Under the pieces are notes generated by a model. That model made no database searches. It was not told where the DNA came from and worked only from the letters and a program-made list of their open reading frames with translations. Of a stretch of DNA of 34,540 nucleotides, positions 7,958 through 15,481 are shown one piece after another; the first letter of the stretch is position 1, and each line of letters begins with the position of its first letter. The stretch is from Flavobacterium psychrophilum (GTDB taxonomy: Bacteria > Bacteroidota > Bacteroidia > Flavobacteriales > Flavobacteriaceae): assembly GCA_003243255.1 (NCBI GenBank), contig QFQM01000030.1, positions 1-34,540 of the forward strand. Direction: 5' to 3'. A program made the translations under genes and the position numbers.

Positions 7958-9784
7958 TTAAAATTTAAAATTAAGATACATAGTATAGTTGCGTCCCGGC
8001 ATAGGCCTTACTTCATAGGCGAGGTATTCCTCATCCCATACATTATTAACCTGAACCCCCACATCAATGCCTTTCAGTGCTTTTATAGTATATTCAGCAC
8101 CTGCACTTCCTACATTATAAGGATCAAGGCTGTACCTATTGTCCGAAGAGGTAAACACTTCTCCATTAAACAAATGACGGTAATACACCGATGCGTTTTT
8201 ATAGCTGTAGGCTATTGAAGCGGTAGCTTTATGCAATGGCACATAAATAAGCTGTTTATCGGATTCATCCTTACGGGAAATGGTATAAGCATACGTTCCG
8301 GTTAGAGCAATGTGACCGGTACCAAGCTTTTTATTCCAGTTAAGTATAGATTCGACCCCATAGCTTTTAGACTTACCAATATTTGACGGCGACCAGATGC
8401 CGTTTATTCCCGGTGTCCATTGCAGCATATCACGCATTTTTATGTAATATCCGGTAACGCTTAAAGTCAGTCCTTTAAATCTGAATTCATTCCCGAATTC
8501 TGCCTGATAAGAACTTTCAGGCTTCAGGTTAGGATTACCGCTACCCGACCAGTACAGATCATTATAAGTAGGTATCCTGAAATTACGCGAAGCACTCAGC
8601 TTTACAGTATAAAAACCGGCTACGTCAAAATTAGTCCCCAAAGAGAATAATAGCGGACTTTCGTAACTATCGGTTATTTCTTTACGCACACCCAGTTCGT
8701 AACGGAATCGTTTAGCCACAGCGTGCTTCATGAGAAGGCTTGCAGAACCTATATCCCTTTTTTTATGAATAATATCAGAACCTTGTCCATTATTATGAGT
8801 ATAGTCAAGTATGGTATTTAGCTTAATAGCATCAGAAAGGTCATACGTAAGGTCATATCGGGCGATATAAGTCTTTACATTACCGTTGGTGTAAAGATCA
8901 TTCCTGTAATTTTCGTAATACTTGTACTTTTCATACAGGTAAGCGCCTTTAAGCCTTGAGGTAAACTTACCGTAATAACCGGTCCACTCCAGCAGGTTCC
9001 TGGAATCGGTTGATTGGTATTTGCTTCGCGAAGGCGCTGCAAGTGTACCCGAAAAATGCCTTTCACCATCAAACAGATAACTGTAAAAACGCAGGATATT
9101 CTTTTGGTTCAGCTTGTAGGCCATACCGATATTCAGGCTGGTATTGTAATACTGTCCGTTCTCATTTGTTTTATTCGTACCCGGATAATCATAATCATTA
9201 TCGGAACTGTTATGGCTGATACCGGCATTGGCTGTAAAATTTTCCGTTGCGGCATCTACATGATAATTTACCCCTACGGTATTAAAACTACCATAATCCG
9301 TGCGCAAACTGTTATTAAAACGATTGCCAAAGGAAAGATCATTATTCAGGTGAACGCTCCCTCCTATCGCACTGCTGCCATAAGCCACGCTTCCGCCCCC
9401 TGCCCTTACACTGATATTATTGAAATCACGGGCATTAAGCAGATTAAAATCAGTTTGCCCGTTCAGCTGCGAATTAACGTTTATGCCATTCCACACCACG
9501 GCAGTCTGTGAAGCGGTAGTGCCACGGAAAGACGGAGAAGAAACCATTCCAAGCCCATTTTCCTTAAAATAGATATTGGTATTGTAATTAAGCAGTGAAG
9601 TAAGAGATGTAGCATTTCTGCCAATAACCGAATCGTTAAGTTGCTGCACCGATTGCGAACCCGAAAAGTCACGTAACTGTGTATCGGAAATAATAACCTC
9701 TTTCAGGGAAATAGTATCATTTTGCGCCATTAGGTATTGGCACATCAAAAGCAAAAACGGTAATATGGATCTTTTCAGTGTCAT
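7958..9784 (-). CDS. btuB: TonB-dependent outer-membrane cobalamin receptor BtuB
   Basis: 608-residue outer-membrane receptor. After a signal peptide ending at about residue 20 comes a TonB box (DTISLKEVIIS, residues 23-33). A plug domain follows to about 150 (NSQLNGQTDFNLLNARDFN, then VRAGGGSVAYGSSAIGGSV), then a 22-strand-type barrel with many aromatic-rich strands ending in a terminal Phe (YLNFKF). There is no N-terminal carboxypeptidase-like or SusC-type extension, so it is the classic BtuB/FepA size. The cobalamin riboswitch in its leader makes cobalamin or a corrinoid the likely substrate. It is cotranscribed with the BtuG-like lipoprotein five bases downstream. Confidence 0.92.
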   Translation of the reverse strand: MTLKRSILPFLLLMCQYLMAQNDTISLKEVIISDTQLRDFSGSQSVQQLNDSVIGRNATSLTSLLNYNTNIYFKENGLGMVSSPSFRGTTASQTAVVWNGINVNSQLNGQTDFNLLNARDFNNISVRAGGGSVAYGSSAIGGSVHLNNDLSFGNRFNNSLRTDYGSFNTVGVNYHVDAATENFTANAGISHNSSDNDYDYPGTNKTNENGQYYNTSLNIGMAYKLNQKNILRFYSYLFDGERHFSGTLAAPSRSKYQSTDSRNLLEWTGYYGKFTSRLKGAYLYEKYKYYENYRNDLYTNGNVKTYIARYDLTYDLSDAIKLNTILDYTHNNGQGSDIIHKKRDIGSASLLMKHAVAKRFRYELGVRKEITDSYESPLLFSLGTNFDVAGFYTVKLSASRNFRIPTYNDLYWSGSGNPNLKPESSYQAEFGNEFRFKGLTLSVTGYYIKMRDMLQWTPGINGIWSPSNIGKSKSYGVESILNWNKKLGTGHIALTGTYAYTISRKDESDKQLIYVPLHKATASIAYSYKNASVYYRHLFNGEVFTSSDNRYSLDPYNVGSAGAEYTIKALKGIDVGVQVNNVWDEEYLAYEVRPMPGRNYTMYLNFKF

Positions 9785-9791
9785 AATCCGT

Positions 9792-9813
9792 AAGCCTTTT
9801 TTCCCGAAGGCCC
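9792..9813 (-). promoter_or_regulatory. Possible expression-platform hairpin before btuB start
   Basis: In the minus-strand RNA, GGGCCUU can pair with AAGGCUU around an eight-base loop (five Watson-Crick pairs plus two G-U), 7 bases before the btuB ATG. There is no U-tract, so this points to ribosome-access control rather than termination. The GCCUU at the 3' end of the B12 box could compete for the same AAGGC. Confidence 0.45.
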
Positions 9814-9828
9814 GATATTAGTTATTCC

Positions 9829-9985
9829 TAAGGCAGGTCTCCTGGCTTGCGTACTGTTGTTTCCCTTCCCGTTGCATCTTGCATACAGTGGTTTGTAGTT
9901 TACAACAGCCTCCGCCGAGGCGGATAAGCTTACAGTTGCGGGAACAGCTCAGGTGTTGAACCTGATTCCCTTTTAATGCAATATT
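9829..9985 (-). promoter_or_regulatory. Cobalamin (B12) riboswitch upstream of btuB
   Basis: Read on the minus strand, the leader contains the hallmarks of the cobalamin aptamer. They are an opening AAAAGGGAAUCAGG with a GGUUCAACACCUGAGC hairpin, the conserved CCCGCAACUGU (9932-9942), an internal CCACUG, and the B12 box GCCAGGAGACCUGCC (9832-9846). The order and spacing match the Rfam-type cobalamin riboswitch. It is about 45 bases from the btuB start codon. Binding of adenosyl- or methylcobalamin should reduce expression of btuB and the BtuG-like gene. Confidence 0.95.
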
Positions 9986-10015
9986 TTTACAAAAACATCA
10001 CAACCTTAAGTGGTG

Positions 10016-10023
10016 CAAATATA
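10016..10023 (-). promoter_or_regulatory. Promoter -7 element TATATTTG for the riboswitch/btuB transcript
   Basis: On the minus strand TATATTTG matches TAnnTTTG exactly and lies about 30 bases upstream of the aptamer. No TTG occurs at the usual upstream spacing, so only the -7 part is clear. Confidence 0.6.
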
Positions 10024-10029
10024 GTATTA

Positions 10030-10057
10030 TTGTTGAAATATTTAATTTATACATTTG
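10030..10057 (+). promoter_or_regulatory. Promoter of the btuFCD-type operon (TTG-N17-TACATTTG)
   Basis: TTG at 10030-10032, a 17-base spacer, and TACATTTG at 10050-10057 match the flavobacterial consensus TTG-N17-23-TAnnTTTG. The ATG of the substrate-binding protein gene is at 10077, so the predicted leader is only about a dozen bases, too short for a riboswitch. Confidence 0.75.
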
Positions 10058-10076
10058 CAACCACTGAATATTTTTT

Positions 10077-11213
10077 ATGAAAAAAGCATATTACCTCTTT
10101 CTTTTTGTAGTATTGGCAATAGCCGGCTGTAAAAGTGATGTTGAAAAAAGTGTCCAAAAAAATGCTGCTGCCGTAAATTCTGTAACGCATGCACAGGGAC
10201 TTCAGTTATACCGTTATGATGGTTATACTGTAGTAAAAGTAACCAATCCCTGGCCGGAATCTAAAGACACCTTTACCTATGTTATGCTGAAAAAAGGCGG
10301 CATTGTCCCCGACAGCCTCAAGCAATATACAACCGTTCAGGTACCGCTAAAAACTGTGGTGGTAACCTCAACAACCCACATACCTTCTCTGGAAGCACTT
10401 GGTGTAGAAAACACGCTTGTGGGCTTCCCGAGCACCGACTTTATCTCATCTGAAAAAGTAAGGGCGCGCATTGATGCCGGAAAAGTTAAAGAAGCCGGAG
10501 CTAATGAAAGCCTGAATACCGAAGTGATGATAGACCTTTCACCTGATGCCGTGGTTGGGTTCAGCATCAGCAGCAATAACAAATCGCTTACCACACTGGA
10601 AAAGAGCGGACTGAAAGTTCTTTATAATGGCGACTGGACCGAGCAAACACCTCTCGGCAAAGCCGAATGGATTAAATTCTTCGGGGCATTATATAATCAG
10701 GAAGACAAAGCCGATAAACTGTTTGCAGATATTGAAAAAGGCTATAATGAAGCCCTAAAACTGGCTCAAAAAGCCAACACAAAACCAACTGTTTTGTGCG
10801 GTGCTATGTTTCAGGATCATTGGTACCTGCCGCAAGGCGGAAGCTGGGCTGCGCTTTTCCTGAAAGATGCTAAAGCCAATTATCTCTGGGCTGATTCTGA
10901 AGGTACGGGAAGCCTTAACCTGGCTTTTGAAACCGTACTGGATAAAGCAGAAAATGCTGACTACTGGATAGGTCCTAGCCAATTTACCACCTTTAAGGAA
11001 ATGACCGATGCCAATCCGCATTATGCGCAGTTTAAGGCGTTCAAAACAAAAAACGTATATTCGTACAGCAGTAAAAAAGGTGCTAAAGGCGGACTTATCT
11101 ATTATGAGCTTGCCCCTAACCGACCGGATCTTGTACTTAAAGACATGATTGCCATACTGCACCCTGATTTGTTGCCGGGCTACCAGACTCATTTTTTTGA
11201 AAAATTAAAATAA
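10077..11213 (+). CDS. btuF: ABC transporter substrate-binding lipoprotein, BtuF-like
   Basis: 378-residue periplasmic binding lipoprotein of the cluster A-II (BtuF/FepB/FhuD) fold. Lipobox IAGC gives Cys18 as the lipid site. The two lobes are visible as VVVTSTTHIPSLEALGVENTLVGF (about 100-122) and PTVLCGAMFQDHWYLPQGGSW (about 238-258), joined by the long helix around residues 197-234. The first gene of a three-gene importer operon (permease 5 bases downstream). The family also includes haem and siderophore binders; a corrinoid is preferred because the adjacent divergent operon carries a cobalamin riboswitch and btuB. The protein is longer than E. coli BtuF (about 270 residues), as is common in this phylum. 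Confidence 0.78.
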   Translation: MKKAYYLFLFVVLAIAGCKSDVEKSVQKNAAAVNSVTHAQGLQLYRYDGYTVVKVTNPWPESKDTFTYVMLKKGGIVPDSLKQYTTVQVPLKTVVVTSTTHIPSLEALGVENTLVGFPSTDFISSEKVRARIDAGKVKEAGANESLNTEVMIDLSPDAVVGFSISSNNKSLTTLEKSGLKVLYNGDWTEQTPLGKAEWIKFFGALYNQEDKADKLFADIEKGYNEALKLAQKANTKPTVLCGAMFQDHWYLPQGGSWAALFLKDAKANYLWADSEGTGSLNLAFETVLDKAENADYWIGPSQFTTFKEMTDANPHYAQFKAFKTKNVYSYSSKKGAKGGLIYYELAPNRPDLVLKDMIAILHPDLLPGYQTHFFEKLK

Positions 11214-11218
11214 TACCC

Positions 11219-12247
11219 TTGCACAGCCAAAAGAGGAACATACCGATTTTTATCCTGCTGGGCATCGCCCTTGTTCTGGCATTCCTGCTGAACCTTAGTT
11301 TGGGTTCGGTGAAAATCCCGTTCAGTGATGTAGTGCACAGCCTGACCGGTGGTGAGGCCTCCAAGCCTACCTGGGAATACATCATCCTGCAATACCGTTT
11401 ACCCAAAGCCCTAACAGCTTTGATGGCAGGAATGGGACTATCTATTAGTGGATTATTAATGCAGACTCTCTTCCGCAATCCGCTTGCAGGCCCTGATGTG
11501 TTAGGTTTAAGTTCCGGAGCAAGCCTGGGAGTAGCCTTTGTGATATTGGGAGCAGGATTTTTACCGGGAATCCTTGCCGGATTTTTTCTTTCGCCTTATG
11601 GAATTGTATTAGCTTCTACCGCAGGTAGCTTTATGGTGTTACTGGCTATACTTATAGTATCGCAACGTCTTAGGGATACTATGGCGATACTCATCATAGG
11701 ACTTATGTTCTCAAGCTTTACGGGAGCTATTGTGGGTGTGCTTACATTCTTCAGTACGTCTGAACAATTGCAGAAATTTACGTTTTGGTCGTTAGGAAGC
11801 CTTGGAAACTTGCCTTGGGAACATATTATTATACTGACAGTAATATGCATCATCGGATTACTGCTTTCGGCACTCTGCATAAAACCATTGGATGCGTTGC
11901 TATTGGGCGAACGCTATGCCAAAAGCATGGGTATCAACTTCAAGCGAACGCGTTTTATAATCATATTAGCAGCAAGCCTTTTAACCGGAACCATTACAGC
12001 ATTCACCGGGCCTATTGCCTTTGTAGGGCTTGTGGTTCCGCACATTGCAAAGTTGGTATTCAGGACTAGCAGCCACCTCATTCTTTATATTGGGACACTG
12101 CTTTCTGGAGCCATCATATTGCTTATCTGTGATACCTTTACGCAGTTACCCGGCAGCGAATATGTATTGCCCATCAACGCCATAACCTCTATTATCGGTG
12201 CGCCTATCGTAATATGGCTGCTGATGCGAAAACACAAACCGGTATAA
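11219..12247 (+). CDS. btuC: FecCD-family ABC transporter permease, BtuC-like
   Basis: 342-residue polytopic inner-membrane permease with about nine or ten hydrophobic helices. Family signatures include YRLPKALTALMAGMGLSISGLLMQTLFRNPLAGPDVLGLSSGAS near residues 58-100 and the GPIAFVGLVVPHI segment near 264-276, which forms the ATPase-coupling region. The start is a TTG at 11219, five bases after the upstream stop; no ATG is available before residue 69, which would remove the first helix, so TTG is preferred. Together with its neighbours it forms a type II importer for a corrinoid or similar metal chelate. Confidence 0.87.
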   Translation: MHSQKRNIPIFILLGIALVLAFLLNLSLGSVKIPFSDVVHSLTGGEASKPTWEYIILQYRLPKALTALMAGMGLSISGLLMQTLFRNPLAGPDVLGLSSGASLGVAFVILGAGFLPGILAGFFLSPYGIVLASTAGSFMVLLAILIVSQRLRDTMAILIIGLMFSSFTGAIVGVLTFFSTSEQLQKFTFWSLGSLGNLPWEHIIILTVICIIGLLLSALCIKPLDALLLGERYAKSMGINFKRTRFIIILAASLLTGTITAFTGPIAFVGLVVPHIAKLVFRTSSHLILYIGTLLSGAIILLICDTFTQLPGSEYVLPINAITSIIGAPIVIWLLMRKHKPV

Positions 12248-12249
12248 TT

Positions 12250-13038
12250 ATGGAAAAGAAAATCATATTATCGGCACAGCACCTCAACATTGGTTATCAG
12301 CATAAAAAACAAAGCGAGACCATCGCACAGGATGTTCATTTAACCTTCGCAGAAGCAAACCTGATTGCGCTTATAGGGGCTAACGGTATTGGTAAATCAA
12401 CGCTGCTTCGTACCCTTACCGGCATACAAAAACCTTTATCAGGCGAAGTACAACTCAATGGTAAAAACATAACGGGCTACACCCCTTCTGAACTGGCACA
12501 AAATCTGGCAGTAGTACTTACCGAGAGCCTTCCGCCAAGTAACCTGACTGTTTTTGAACTTGTGGCTTTAGGCAGGCAGCCCTACACCAACTGGCTGGGA
12601 ACATTAAGCCCAGAAGACCTAGACAAAGTAAATGAAGCCATTTCGCTTACGCAGATCGAAACCATAGCCCACAAAAAGCATTTTGAAATTAGTGATGGCC
12701 AATTGCAAAAAGTACTCATTGCACGTGCGCTTGCCCAGGATACTCCGCTAATAGTACTTGATGAACCAACCACTCACCTTGATCTTCAGCACAAAGTAAA
12801 CCTCATCAGACTGCTTAAAAAACTAGCTTCCGAAACAGGAAAATGCATACTTTACTCTACCCACGACCTTGACCTTGCACTACAGCTGAGCGACCAAATC
12901 GTTGTTATGACTACCGGAAACATAGTTCAGGGTACTCCCGAACATCTTATCGAAAACAGGGCTTTTGACAAACTGTTTAATGACAGCAGCATCAGGTTTG
13001 ACATTCAAAAAGGTGTGTTTGTTGTGAACGGCCGGTAG
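12250..13038 (+). CDS. btuD: ABC transporter ATP-binding protein, BtuD-like
   Basis: 262-residue ATPase that powers the FecCD permease just upstream. Visible motifs: Walker A GANGIGKST (43-51), signature ISDGQLQK (147-154, with Asp replacing the usual second Gly-equivalent of LSGGQ), Walker B LIVLDE (167-172), D-loop HLDL and switch His205 in STHD. I chose the ATG at 12250, two bases after the permease stop, because the upstream in-frame ATG at 12214 lies inside the permease gene and adds residues outside the fold. The substrate is inferred from the locus as cobalamin; haem or siderophore importers look similar. Confidence 0.87.
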   Translation: MEKKIILSAQHLNIGYQHKKQSETIAQDVHLTFAEANLIALIGANGIGKSTLLRTLTGIQKPLSGEVQLNGKNITGYTPSELAQNLAVVLTESLPPSNLTVFELVALGRQPYTNWLGTLSPEDLDKVNEAISLTQIETIAHKKHFEISDGQLQKVLIARALAQDTPLIVLDEPTTHLDLQHKVNLIRLLKKLASETGKCILYSTHDLDLALQLSDQIVVMTTGNIVQGTPEHLIENRAFDKLFNDSSIRFDIQKGVFVVNGR

Positions 13039-13109
13039 CTTTAACAAAAGCTAAACACAAATCGGCTTTGTATTGATTAAATTTACGTATTAACACAAAA
13101 CCTACTACA

Positions 13110-13370
13110 ATGGCTAATCAGTTTTCCCTAAATTATCCGGGAGATAAAAAACAGCTTCTGGAAAAAATAAAAAATGCCGCAGGCGACAAAGGCCAGCTTG
13201 CCGGAAACGAATCGCAGGGCAATTTTGAAGGTGACACTCCGCTTGGCAGATTTGCCGGATCCTATACTATTGAAGGCGATACCATAAATGTTACTATTGA
13301 CAAAAAACCTTTTCTTGTATCGAACGGTATGATTAAGGATGAGTTTGAAAAAGCCCTAAAAAAAGCATAG
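13110..13370 (+). CDS. Small conserved protein, possibly polyhydroxyalkanoate-system-like
   Basis: 86-residue cytoplasmic protein without signal peptide. A basic N-terminal helix (DKKQLLEKIKNAAG) is followed by strands containing NFEGDTPLGRFAGSYTIEGD and TINVTIDKKPFLVSNGMIKDEFEKAL. The layout resembles the small PHA-granule-regulator-like family (PHA_gran_rgn), in which a G-x-F-x-G strand is followed by a I-x-x-K-P-x-x-[LV] strand and a closing helix. No PHA synthase is nearby, so function remains open. Two bases separate it from the next gene, suggesting one transcript. Confidence 0.55.
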   Translation: MANQFSLNYPGDKKQLLEKIKNAAGDKGQLAGNESQGNFEGDTPLGRFAGSYTIEGDTINVTIDKKPFLVSNGMIKDEFEKALKKA

Positions 13371-13372
13371 CT

Positions 13373-13885
13373 ATGCAAAAAATCCTAACCTTACTCTGCT
13401 TTTTCATCGCATCTATTGGTTATTCCCAGGCACCGGCATTGGAACTCACATCAAAAGGTTTCGATCCTGTTGAAGGCAGCATCCCCACTACGGCCAGTGA
13501 AAAACTAATAGAACTGTCTAAAATGTGGGCTGCAGACACTAACCTGAGAATTAAAGGATATGATGCCAGCAATGTTACCTCTAACAGTATGGTGATAACG
13601 GCTTTCAGAAAAAACGCATTCTTTCTCCGTAATAAGGGCGAAACTTTTAATTACAATATAAACTATTCCATGAAGCTAAGTTTTCATGGCAATTATTATA
13701 CGCTTCATTTTGTGGTAAATGATATTTATACCGATGATGATGTAATTGTAAAATACAAGCTGCCTGATTACTTTGATGCCGACGGTGATCTTAAAGACGG
13801 GTATGATACCCTAAAACCATCTCTCGAACGCTCAGTGAATGACCTTGTGACTTCATATCACAATTTTCTTGTGAATTACAGATAA
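13373..13885 (+). CDS. Secreted protein, possible DUF4468-type fold
   Basis: 170 residues with a clear signal peptide (MQKILTLLCFFIASIGYSQ). The mature part starts ALELTSKGFDPVEG, then a helix KLIELSKMWAAD and a run of strands (MVITAFRKNAFFLR, YNINYSMKLSFHGNYYTLHFVVNDIY). It ends with a helix LERSVNDLVTSYHNFLVNY. This helix-strand layout recalls the DUF4468/TBP-like periplasmic proteins common in Bacteroidetes, but I cannot confirm the family. It is probably cotranscribed with the small gene 2 bases upstream. Confidence 0.55.
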   Translation: MQKILTLLCFFIASIGYSQAPALELTSKGFDPVEGSIPTTASEKLIELSKMWAADTNLRIKGYDASNVTSNSMVITAFRKNAFFLRNKGETFNYNINYSMKLSFHGNYYTLHFVVNDIYTDDDVIVKYKLPDYFDADGDLKDGYDTLKPSLERSVNDLVTSYHNFLVNYR

Positions 13886-13902
13886 ACCTAAAATCAATTG
13901 CT

Positions 13903-14316
13903 ATGATGCCAGGAACAGACGACCCGAAAGACCTGGGTTCAAAAAAAATGAACAACCAGGAAAAAGAAAGTAACCGAAACGAAGGCTTTAGCGGTGAAAA
14001 CCTGCCTAAAAATTACGATCCTTCAAAAGGTAAGCTAAAACCCGAACAAGATAAAAATGCTGATGGCAGTACGGAGTCCGTTCAACGTGCCCGCGATGTT
14101 GATGAAAAGAAAGCTGCTGCTGTAAGCCAAAGCAATAAAACAACCCGCGATGACGGAACTACTGTAAGTAAAAACCGTGGAACTACCTCTGAAAAAGAAG
14201 ATATAGAAACTGCTGAAAACCGTGATTTTAATTCGGATACTGAAAAGAAAAGACATTCTGATTCAAATCATGACAATAAAAAACACAGGGGAAATATTGA
14301 CGCCGGAAAATCTTAG
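13903..14316 (+). CDS. Extremely hydrophilic, probably disordered protein
   Basis: 137 residues, almost entirely Lys, Asp, Glu, Ser, Thr, Asn and Arg, with no hydrophobic stretch, no signal peptide and no Cys. The ATG at 13903 is used; a second ATG follows directly. Typical segments are NNQEKESNRNEGFSGENLP and SDTEKKRHSDSNHDNKKHRG. The composition suggests an intrinsically disordered, possibly stress-protective protein, but I recognise no family. It lies 17 bases after a secreted-protein gene and before a long palindrome that may end the transcript. Two similar hydrophilic genes lie beyond the YceI gene. Confidence 0.6.
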   Translation: MMPGTDDPKDLGSKKMNNQEKESNRNEGFSGENLPKNYDPSKGKLKPEQDKNADGSTESVQRARDVDEKKAAAVSQSNKTTRDDGTTVSKNRGTTSEKEDIETAENRDFNSDTEKKRHSDSNHDNKKHRGNIDAGKS

Positions 14317-14340
14317 TTATATCAGATATTCTAAAACAAA

Positions 14341-14412
14341 AGGATAGCCACGAATTACACAAATTAGCACTAATTAAATTAGTGAGATTAGAGTAATTCG
14401 TGGCTTTGTTTT
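14341..14412. repeat. Flavobacterial-type palindromic intergenic repeat, possible bidirectional terminator
   Basis: Outer arms AGCCACGAATTAC (14346-14358) and GTAATTCGTGGCT (14393-14405) are perfect complements of 13 bases. Inside them CACTAATT (14368-14375) pairs with AATTAGTG (14377-14384), and the stretch between is partly complementary. Right of the stem is a TTTGTTTTTT tract, and left an A-rich tract, so the element can also act as a terminator between the convergent genes ending at 14316 and 14416. The words CACGAATTACAC and AAATTAGCACTAATT are of a type scattered through flavobacterial genomes (from general knowledge; only one copy is seen here). Confidence 0.75.
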
Positions 14413-14415
14413 TTA

Positions 14416-14952
14416 CTACACTTCGTTAGTGAACTGAATGTTCGCCTGAAGCTTAATATCTTCGCCAAGTACAAGACCTCCTGCTTCAGTCACATCAGGA
14501 GCATGGATATCAAAATCATTCCTGTTTATAAGACCTGTAATCTCAAAACCGGCTCTGTTGATTCCAAAACCATCTTTAGCTTCTCCTCCAAAAAGCACAT
14601 CGAGCCTGACAGGTTTGGTAATTCCCTTTATCGTCACATTTCCGTTCAGTACATATTTGTCGCCCATCAGGTGTTTAAATGATGTCGATTTAAAATCAAT
14701 TTGCGGATAGATATCAGCATTAAAAAAATCATCCGACTTAAGGTGCTCATCCCTTGTAGTATTGTTGGTATCGATACTATAAACATCAATTGAGAAATTA
14801 ATGTCTGCATTATCAAAATTGTCGTGTTCTTGTGTAGTAAGATTACCTGAAAAAATATTAAAAGCACCGGTAATGGTAGAAATTACAAGATGCCTGATTT
14901 TAAAATGAACTTCGGAATGTGCCAGATCCAGCACCCATTTGTTTGTTGCCAT
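14416..14952 (-). CDS. YceI family lipocalin-like protein
   Basis: 178-residue YceI-domain protein, a beta-barrel family that binds long polyisoprenoid or other amphiphilic lipids. Characteristic features: opening WVLDLAHSEVHFKIRHLVIS, FNIFSGNL, a DEHLKSDDFFNADIYPQIDFKST block (about 68-90) and NGNVTIKGITKPVRLDVLF (about 103-121), followed by GFGINRAGFEITG. It lacks a signal peptide, so unlike E. coli YceI it should be cytoplasmic. It is convergent with the hydrophilic gene across the palindromic repeat and divergent from another hydrophilic gene. Confidence 0.92.
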   Translation of the reverse strand: MATNKWVLDLAHSEVHFKIRHLVISTITGAFNIFSGNLTTQEHDNFDNADINFSIDVYSIDTNNTTRDEHLKSDDFFNADIYPQIDFKSTSFKHLMGDKYVLNGNVTIKGITKPVRLDVLFGGEAKDGFGINRAGFEITGLINRNDFDIHAPDVTEAGGLVLGEDIKLQANIQFTNEV

Positions 14953-15268
14953 AGTTTCAAAATTGGATTAGTTTAAACCTAAATTACGAATAAAAGTCGT
15001 TTTGAAAAAACTTTTACCAGTAATCACCTGTTAATCACTTCGCAATTTACAGCATCAACTATTTTATTAAAGCCAAATATCCGTGAATGCATTGTTAAAC
15101 TTTATACAACTGCTCATTGACCGGATTTTATAAACTCCCGAATTCCCTGAATTTCATAGCGATTGTTAAAGTATTCTCTAACGTTTTGAATAAAAGGTAA
15201 CGTTAATTAGTGTCCCTCCCCGTTTTGTCATAGCGAACTTTGTAAAACAACCTCAAACAAATAAAGCT
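14953..15268. other. Regulatory-looking intergenic region with paired TAACGTT words
   Basis: 316 bases without a supported gene between divergent transcripts. Two direct TAACGTT words lie at 15179-15185 and 15198-15204, 19 bases apart (about two helical turns), a possible operator. Related GTTAAA words follow CATTG and CGATT in the same stretch. A partial -7-like GAACTTTG occurs at 15235-15242, 27 bases before the next ATG, without a canonical -33. I see no hairpin or coding potential. Confidence 0.4.
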
Positions 15269-15463
15269 ATGAAAGATAAAAATCAAACCCCGGCTCCAAA
15301 GGTATCAAGCAAGCCAAAAGAACACGATGTGGATCCGAAAGATTCAGTATTGAAAAAACAGATGGCAGAAGCCGAAAAAGGTGCATCAAAAATGACATCT
15401 GCTACCAAAACACCTCAAAAAATATCAGCCGGTAAAACGACAACAAGCAAACGGGAATATTAA
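15269..15463 (+). CDS. Small Lys-rich hydrophilic protein
   Basis: 64 residues, no Cys, Trp, Leu-rich or hydrophobic segment; rich in Lys, Ser, Thr, Ala and Pro (opens MKDKNQTPAPKVSSKPKEHD). It has no signal peptide. ATG at 15269 follows an A-rich leader (AAACAAATAAAGCT). It is 18 bases upstream of another very hydrophilic gene and likely cotranscribed. I recognise no family; a disordered DNA- or RNA-associated or stress-related protein is possible. Coding status rests on start context, clean stop and operon-like spacing. Confidence 0.55.
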   Translation: MKDKNQTPAPKVSSKPKEHDVDPKDSVLKKQMAEAEKGASKMTSATKTPQKISAGKTTTSKREY

Positions 15464-15481
15464 TACCAAAATCTAAAAATT

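Noticed and set aside
9014..9511. 165-codon plus-strand open frame inside btuB
   Set aside because: It is antisense to a well-supported receptor gene, has no start context or recognisable domain, and its composition is what the reverse of barrel codons gives.
10755..11192. 145-codon minus-strand frame opposite the btuF-like gene
   Set aside because: Antisense shadow of a gene with clear family motifs.
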